The notes beneath the pieces are model-generated. The model worked only from the letters and a program-made list of their open reading frames with translations. It was not told where the DNA came from and ran no database searches. This document shows positions 60,256 to 64,000 of a DNA stretch of 64,000 nucleotides, in pieces. Made by a program: the position numbers and the translations under genes. Position 1 is the stretch's first letter, and each line of letters opens with the position of its first letter. This DNA is from Thermogemmatispora tikiterensis (GTDB taxonomy: Bacteria > Chloroflexota > Ktedonobacteria > Ktedonobacterales > Ktedonobacteraceae), in contig NZ_MCIF01000002.1 in assembly GCF_003268475.1 (NCBI RefSeq), forward strand, positions 5,276,100 to 5,340,099, written 5' to 3'.

Positions 60256-60282
60256 GCGGGCGATCGTCGCCCGCCTGCTTTT
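60256..60282 (+). terminator. Intrinsic terminator after the acyl-CoA dehydrogenase gene
   Basis: GCGGGCGA/TCGCCCGC (60256-60263 with 60267-60274), a three-base loop, then CTGCTTTT. Found 30 bases after the stop codon. Confidence 0.8.
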
Positions 60283-60780
60283 GGCTGGCGAGAGGCGCAG
60301 CTGCCACAGTGCCACAGGATTGTGGCAGCCTGGCCTAACCTAGGGTTGCGCCTCTCCCGGCGAAGGGGCCAGGGACAGAACTCTCTTACTGCAGCGTCTC
60401 TGTAATGGCTTGGGAATAACAGAGCTGTATAACTAGAGAAAATCCCCCAATCTTCTGGCAAACAGTACCTCATGCAAATCCCCCAACACGAGCCCAAGTA
60501 TCGGCGATCTTCGATCGCTTTGTGCTATCATGAAAGGAGATGCGAGGGGAGCTGGCCACCGATGCCAAACTGATGCTCTCCGCCGCACCTGGCATCGGGC
60601 GAGCAGCAAAGTGGGCATACCGCCAGCAGCTATCACCTGCGAGCAAAGTAGCCGATCGCCAGAAAGCTAGGCTCATGAAGCAAGCAGCCAGAAGCAAGGA
60701 CACGGCTGCCTGCGGCGGGATTGTCCCAGTGGCCCGCCTGTGCCTGATTGGCAGACCTGATTGGAGATGGGCACCGCATC
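60283..60780 (+). other. Intergenic gap upstream of the MFS gene
   Basis: It contains a perfect 9-bp inverted repeat GCTGCCACA/TGTGGCAGC (60300-60308 with 60321-60329, 12-base loop), not followed by a T-run, and TGC-TATCAT at about 60524-60532 as the best extended -10 candidate for the MFS gene. A 103-codon frame from 60540 has a Shine-Dalgarno-like GGAG, but its product resembles nothing. Confidence 0.4.
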
Positions 60781-62256
60781 ATGAAGAAGCTGGAATACAA
60801 ATGGATCGCGCTGTCGGTTGTCACCCTCGGCTCATTGATGGTCGCCATTGACTCGACCATCGTCATCCTTGCCCTGCCGGCTATGTTGCAGGACCTCCAT
60901 TCTGACCTGGTGCGTATGACCTGGGTGATCACCAGCTATTTGCTGATCAGCACTGTTCTGCTGCTCTCCTTTGGCAGAATGGCCGACATGTTTGGCCGCG
61001 TTCGCCTCTATAACCTGGGCTTTCTGGTCTTCACCATTGGCTCTGTGCTCTGCGGCCTGGCTCCCAACGATCTCTTTCTGATTGCGGCCCGTGTCCTGCA
61101 GGGGGCTGGAGGAGCCATGCTTAATGCCAACGCGATGGCTATCATCACCGAAGTCTTTCCCCCGGGCGAGCGCGGCACGGCGATGGGCTTTAACTCCATC
61201 ACCTGGGGGGCCGGTAGCGTCCTTGGCCCCGTTCTTGGCGGCCTCATTCTCTCGCTGACCAGCTGGCGCTGGATCTTCCTTGTCAACCTGCCCGTCGGTC
61301 TGGTTGGGATGCTTGCCGCCTATTTTCTCCTGCACGAAATCGCCCCGCGTCAGCAGCGGGAGCGTTTCGACATCCTCGGCGCCCTCCTCTTCTGCGTCGG
61401 TCTGGTGGGTCTCCTCTTTGGTCTTCTGGAAGGTATCAGCGTTGGTTGGCGCTCGCCCCTTATTGTGGCTCTGCTCCTCATTGGCCTTGTCGCCCTGCTG
61501 GCCTTCCTCTGGCGTGAGCGCCACTATGCCTATCCCATGCTAAACCTGCATCTGTTCAGCAACCGTGTCTACGCTTTCTCGGTTCTGGCGGCCATGCTTC
61601 AATCGCTGGCCGTCTTCGCCGTCAACTTCCTGGTCATCTTCTATTTACAAGGTGTGCGTGGCTACTCGCCGCTAGTTGCGGCCCTGCTCATTCTCCCGCT
61701 ACCTCTCTTTATCTCGCTCGTAGGACCGCTGGGAGGGCGCTGGGCTGATCGCGTTGGCGGGACCATCCCGGCCACCGTCGGTCTGGCTCTTCAAGCTCTC
61801 GCCCTGCTGCTACTTGGGCTGCTGACGCCGACCACGCCCTACTGGCAACTGGCCCTTATCCTGGCCTTGATGGGCATCGGCGGCTCCTTCTTCTGGTCGC
61901 CTAACACCAGCACCACCATGAGCGCCGCCCCGCGCAGCCACCTGAGCGTTGCCTCAGCTACCCTGAACACCTTGCGCAACGTAGGCATGATCTTCAGCTT
62001 TGCCGTCGCTCTGGACGTGGCCGCGGTCTCTCTGCCACCGGCCCTCGTTGCCAGCGTCTTTCTGGGTACCGTCGGGCATCTGGCGCCCTCCATTGCCCAG
62101 GCCTTCACTGCCGCGATGGATCACGCCTTCCTCGCCTCAGCCCTGATCTGTCTGCTGGCTATGGCCTGCTCACTGGTACGGGCTGGCAAAGGGCCACAGC
62201 TGACGGGTCTTGCCAGCACACCGCTACAGCCCACAGCCTCCGAACGCCAGGAGTAG
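60781..62256 (+). CDS. DHA2-family MFS multidrug exporter (EmrB/QacA-like)
   Basis: A 491-residue proton-driven exporter with about 14 membrane helices. The first helix has the DHA2 signature LMVAIDSTIVILALPAMLQD; motif A is GRMADMFGRVRLYNLGF; motif C-like sequence is SITWGAGSVLGPVLGGLILS with W-R-W-I-F-L-V-N after it. Members export drugs, dyes or siderophore-like compounds. The ATG at 60781 follows GGAGATGG at about twelve bases; an in-frame TTG lies upstream at 60748. No regulator gene is adjacent. It ends 73 bases before a strong two-sided terminator. Confidence 0.92.
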   Translation: MKKLEYKWIALSVVTLGSLMVAIDSTIVILALPAMLQDLHSDLVRMTWVITSYLLISTVLLLSFGRMADMFGRVRLYNLGFLVFTIGSVLCGLAPNDLFLIAARVLQGAGGAMLNANAMAIITEVFPPGERGTAMGFNSITWGAGSVLGPVLGGLILSLTSWRWIFLVNLPVGLVGMLAAYFLLHEIAPRQQRERFDILGALLFCVGLVGLLFGLLEGISVGWRSPLIVALLLIGLVALLAFLWRERHYAYPMLNLHLFSNRVYAFSVLAAMLQSLAVFAVNFLVIFYLQGVRGYSPLVAALLILPLPLFISLVGPLGGRWADRVGGTIPATVGLALQALALLLLGLLTPTTPYWQLALILALMGIGGSFFWSPNTSTTMSAAPRSHLSVASATLNTLRNVGMIFSFAVALDVAAVSLPPALVASVFLGTVGHLAPSIAQAFTAAMDHAFLASALICLLAMACSLVRAGKGPQLTGLASTPLQPTASERQE

Positions 62257-62328
62257 GCAGACAGATAGACAGGCGGGGGCGAGCAGCATCGCTGCTGCGA
62301 TTCGGGCTGTCGATCAAAAACAAAAGGT

Positions 62329-62372
62329 GCCTCACCGGCTAGGGCTGACCCCTAGAGCTGACCCGGTGAGGC
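62329..62372. terminator. Bidirectional terminator-like hairpin between MFS and DoxX genes
   Basis: GCCTCACCGG (62329-62338) pairs with CCGGTGAGGC (62363-62372), and inside it CTAGGG (62339-62344) pairs with CCCTAG (62350-62355). A/T-rich flanks (AAAAACAAAAGG on the left, CTGTTT on the right) suit termination from both sides. Confidence 0.75.
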
Positions 62373-62401
62373 CTCCTGTTTCTCGGCACAAAGAAGAAGA
62401 T

Positions 62402-62442
62402 GCCGGGCAGACAGGACAGCTGGCTATCATCGTCTGCCCGGC
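62402..62442 (-). terminator. Hairpin after the doxX gene, possible terminator
   Basis: GCCGGGCAGAC (62402-62412) and GTCTGCCCGGC (62432-62442) are perfect 11-base arms around 19 bases. Read on the minus strand it lies 40 bases after the doxX stop codon and is followed by a T-rich ATCTTCTTCTTT. Confidence 0.6.
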
Positions 62443-62480
62443 AGACTCTCAGAGGCTCGCGGCTTGCCGATCCGTCCTGA

Positions 62481-63020
62481 TCAGGAGTGGGCTGTGCCCT
62501 GTGCCGGCTCCTGCGAACGTCGGGCCAGCATATTGCCCAGTGGGATCAGGATCAGCAGCAGCACGATCAGAACAACCAGTCCAATCAGGAAGGTCAGCGG
62601 CTGAGGCGGAGCGAAGTTGAGCACCTGGTCGAGCGAGAAGCTACCAGCGCCCGTCAGTCCGAGCACCACGCCCATCATCAGCAGGGCCAGATTGAACTCA
62701 AAGCCGCCCTGGCTATTCCAGAAGCCCTTAGCCCAGTGCACCCTGGCGATCGCCACCAGCATCGAACCCATCGGGAGCAAGACCGCCAGAGGCGTCAGCA
62801 GACCCAACGCCACCAGCAAGCCGCCACCAAACTCGCCCAGGGCCACAACCCAGGCCCAGAAGGGAGCCGGCTGCAGACCCAGCCTGTTCATCATCTCCTG
62901 TGTGCCACGCAGCCCATGACCGCCAAACAGACCGAACAGCTTCTGAGCACCGTGAGCCATAATGATGAGACCAAGCGTCAGACGCAACAGCAAGAGACCG
63001 GTGGCAAGAAGTGCGTTCAT
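62481..63020 (-). CDS. DoxX-family membrane protein
   Basis: A 179-residue protein with four or five membrane helices and the DoxX pattern: LLLRLTLGLIIMAHGAQKLF, GLFGGHGLRGTQEMMNRLGL, FWAWVVALGEFGGGLLVALG, LLPMGSMLVAIARVHWAKGF and GFEFNLALLMMGVVLGLTGA. DoxX proteins belong to thiosulfate:quinone oxidoreductase or to a redox-stress membrane complex; with no partner here a general quinone- or thiol-linked role is all that can be said. AAGGAGGAG lies six bases before the ATG. A hairpin at 62402-62442 follows it. Confidence 0.93.
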   Translation of the reverse strand: MNALLATGLLLLRLTLGLIIMAHGAQKLFGLFGGHGLRGTQEMMNRLGLQPAPFWAWVVALGEFGGGLLVALGLLTPLAVLLPMGSMLVAIARVHWAKGFWNSQGGFEFNLALLMMGVVLGLTGAGSFSLDQVLNFAPPQPLTFLIGLVVLIVLLLILIPLGNMLARRSQEPAQGTAHS

Positions 63021-63373
63021 GGTCCTCTCCTCCTTTCCTTAGACGTCCAGTTTACGTCAAATCAGACCAGGCAGACTGTCTGGCGAAAGCCAGTTTGGCC
63101 AGTTTGCTTCCCGCTTAGCCGACCCGGAGCGGTACCGCCTGCAGGCCGGAGCGCAAGGAGTGACCGCACTCCGCCAGCTGGCCAGTCTGCTGGAGAGCAA
63201 AGGCCAATGAGAGACGATGGACAGGCAAGCAGCCTGACCAAAGCCGTCACGTTGGGCAAGGGCTGTCCCTATTGAAACCGTAGCATCTGAAGCCGGGCAG
63301 CGGGGTGCAGGGGCGGTGCTCAACGTTCGGAGGTAGCCCCTGCACTCAGCACTGCCAGTGAGTGAACGAGCGA
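63021..63373 (-). other. Intergenic gap between hsp20 and doxX
   Basis: Both flanking genes are on the minus strand. The 353 bases contain no recognisable gene. I see no clear promoter for doxX, although TTGACG occurs at about 63053-63058 on the minus strand without a -10 box at the right distance. Confidence 0.4.
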
Positions 63374-63862
63374 TCAGCGGGCGAGGCTTGACTCGACCGT
63401 CAGCGGCTGACCGGAGCCGCTGCGTACACTGATGTGCTTCGGACGACTCTCCTCTCTAATTGGCAACCAGAGCGTCAGCACACCGTGCTCATAGGTGCAT
63501 TCCACCTGATCGGCATCGATGGGCTTGGGGAAGATGATGCTGCGCTCAAAGTGGCCAGGAGTAATCTCCTGAGCCAGCCAGCGCACCTGCTCATCGGAAC
63601 CAACGAAGGCCGGCAGCTGGCCTTTGACTGTCAGCGTATTCTGCTGAATGCTCACATCCAGATCCTCTGGCTTCACACCAGGCACCAGAAAGCGTACCCG
63701 ATAACCCTGCTCCGTCTCGTAAGCATCCAACAGTGCGCTTGGACTCTGGCGACCAGCCAGTGACCAACCCGTACGGACAAAACTCTGCTCAAAGAGCTGG
63801 TCAATTGCCTTCCGCAGGCTCAGTGCCTCCCGGAAAGGATCAAACGGCAGCAGCGTTGCCAT
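63374..63862 (-). CDS. Hsp20/alpha-crystallin small heat-shock protein
   Basis: A 162-residue holdase chaperone. The alpha-crystallin domain spans about residues 45-140: ALLDAYETEQGYRVRFLVPG, VKPEDLDVSIQQNTLTVKGQ, HFERSIIFPKPIDADQVECT and the family hallmark YEHGVLTLWLPI. The short C-terminal tail (KHISVRSGSGQPLTVE) holds I-S-V as the assembly I-x-I/V motif. N-terminal FDPFREALSLRKAIDQLFEQ is typical. GGAGGTG, which lies in the last codons of the preceding minus-strand gene, is its Shine-Dalgarno, so the two are translationally linked. Confidence 0.96.
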   Translation of the reverse strand: MATLLPFDPFREALSLRKAIDQLFEQSFVRTGWSLAGRQSPSALLDAYETEQGYRVRFLVPGVKPEDLDVSIQQNTLTVKGQLPAFVGSDEQVRWLAQEITPGHFERSIIFPKPIDADQVECTYEHGVLTLWLPIREESRPKHISVRSGSGQPLTVESSLAR

Positions 63863-63865
63863 CGC

Positions 63866-64000
63866 TTACACCTCCGTACTGATCCGCGTCCGCTTCCTCA
63901 TGCTGAAAAAGAGACCTGCAACTTCCCAGACCGCGACCATCCCACCGACCGTCACCTGCCAGACGGCGCCGGCGCGCCAGCTCAGCCCGTTCACCGCCCG
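63866..64000 (-). CDS. C-terminal end of an unknown, probably membrane, protein (partial)
   Basis: The last 44 codons of a minus-strand frame that enters from outside the window and ends with TAA at 63866-63868, three bases before the Hsp20 start codon. The visible part is hydrophobic (AVWQVTVGGMVAVWEVAGLF) and ends with basic residues (FSMRKRTRISTEV), as at the cytoplasmic end of a membrane helix. The tight spacing points to an operon with hsp20. Too short to name. Confidence 0.55.
   Translation of the reverse strand, partial: RAVNGLSWRAGAVWQVTVGGMVAVWEVAGLFFSMRKRTRISTEV

Noticed and set aside
60300..60329. 9-bp inverted repeat considered as a second terminator for the acyl-CoA dehydrogenase gene
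   Set aside because: No T-run follows it, and a proper terminator already lies at 60256-60282.
60540..60851. A 103-codon frame overlapping the start of the MFS gene
   Set aside because: A GGAG-like site precedes it, but the product has no likeness and its end overlaps the MFS coding sequence.

Overview
The window looks like a chromosomal segment of a Chloroflexota bacterium, most likely of the class Ktedonobacteria (Thermogemmatispora-like). This placement is inferred from gene content and style: high GC, SufB, MEDS and FHA proteins, Ser/Thr kinases with a zinc-ribbon N-terminus and an F-R-D catalytic loop, proline-rich tails, and clear sigma70-type promoters (TTGnnn-N17/18-TATAAT or TATACT). 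No rRNA, tRNA, CRISPR array or intact insertion sequence was seen. About 49 genes or gene remnants are supported.

Region by region. 1-3.3 kb: minus-strand sufB (cut by the window edge) and a GT-C type membrane glycosyltransferase. 3.5-6.5 kb: a three-gene cassette (DUF2089, a small SHOCT-like protein, and a LiaX/YvlB-like beta-repeat protein) in which every member carries the same SHOCT-like helical hairpin. 7-12.4 kb: XRE-GAF regulator, aldo/keto reductase, EamA exporter, BBE-type FAD oxidase. 12.4-14.3 kb: a decay zone with an internally deleted hsdR pseudogene and a probable Rpn-nuclease fragment. 14.5-18.8 kb: a transmembrane Ser/Thr kinase with an extracellular solute-binding-like domain, followed by a lipoprotein carrying the paralogous binding domain fused to a VWA domain. 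This pair is the most system-like novelty in the window; the kinase gene carries a one-base frameshift. 19.8-28.2 kb: NTF2-like protein, secreted phosphatase-superfamily protein with Pho-box-like repeats and a structured leader, GHL10 glycosidase, PfkB sugar kinase, orphan LolD-type ATPase, proline-rich coiled-coil protein.

28.3-31.8 kb: an IclR regulator, a MmgE/PrpD dehydratase and a ComA-like phosphosulfolactate synthase form one operon with a strong promoter, two palindromic operators and a terminator; it suggests a sulfonate or sulfo-organic acid pathway. 31.8-39.3 kb: ArsR-DUF2087 regulator with nested palindromes, HAD phosphatase, small membrane protein, alpha/beta hydrolase, ABM-like protein, MEDS protein, isochorismatase-family hydrolase.

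39.3-47.9 kb: the conserved translation/RNA cluster nusA-ylxR-infB-rbfA-nrnA-truB-ribF, without rimP or ylxQ and with long leaders. 47.9-50.8 kb: fhaA-like, fhaB-like and ftsW/rodA-like genes, an envelope-growth module that lacks the kinase, phosphatase and PBP usually found with it in Actinobacteria. 51-55.8 kb: a second membrane glycosyltransferase, two uncharacterised coiled-coil/acidic proteins and a LapA-like protein. 56-64 kb: mutS, a frameshifted acyl-CoA dehydrogenase, a DHA2 MFS exporter, DoxX, Hsp20 and the end of a further membrane protein.
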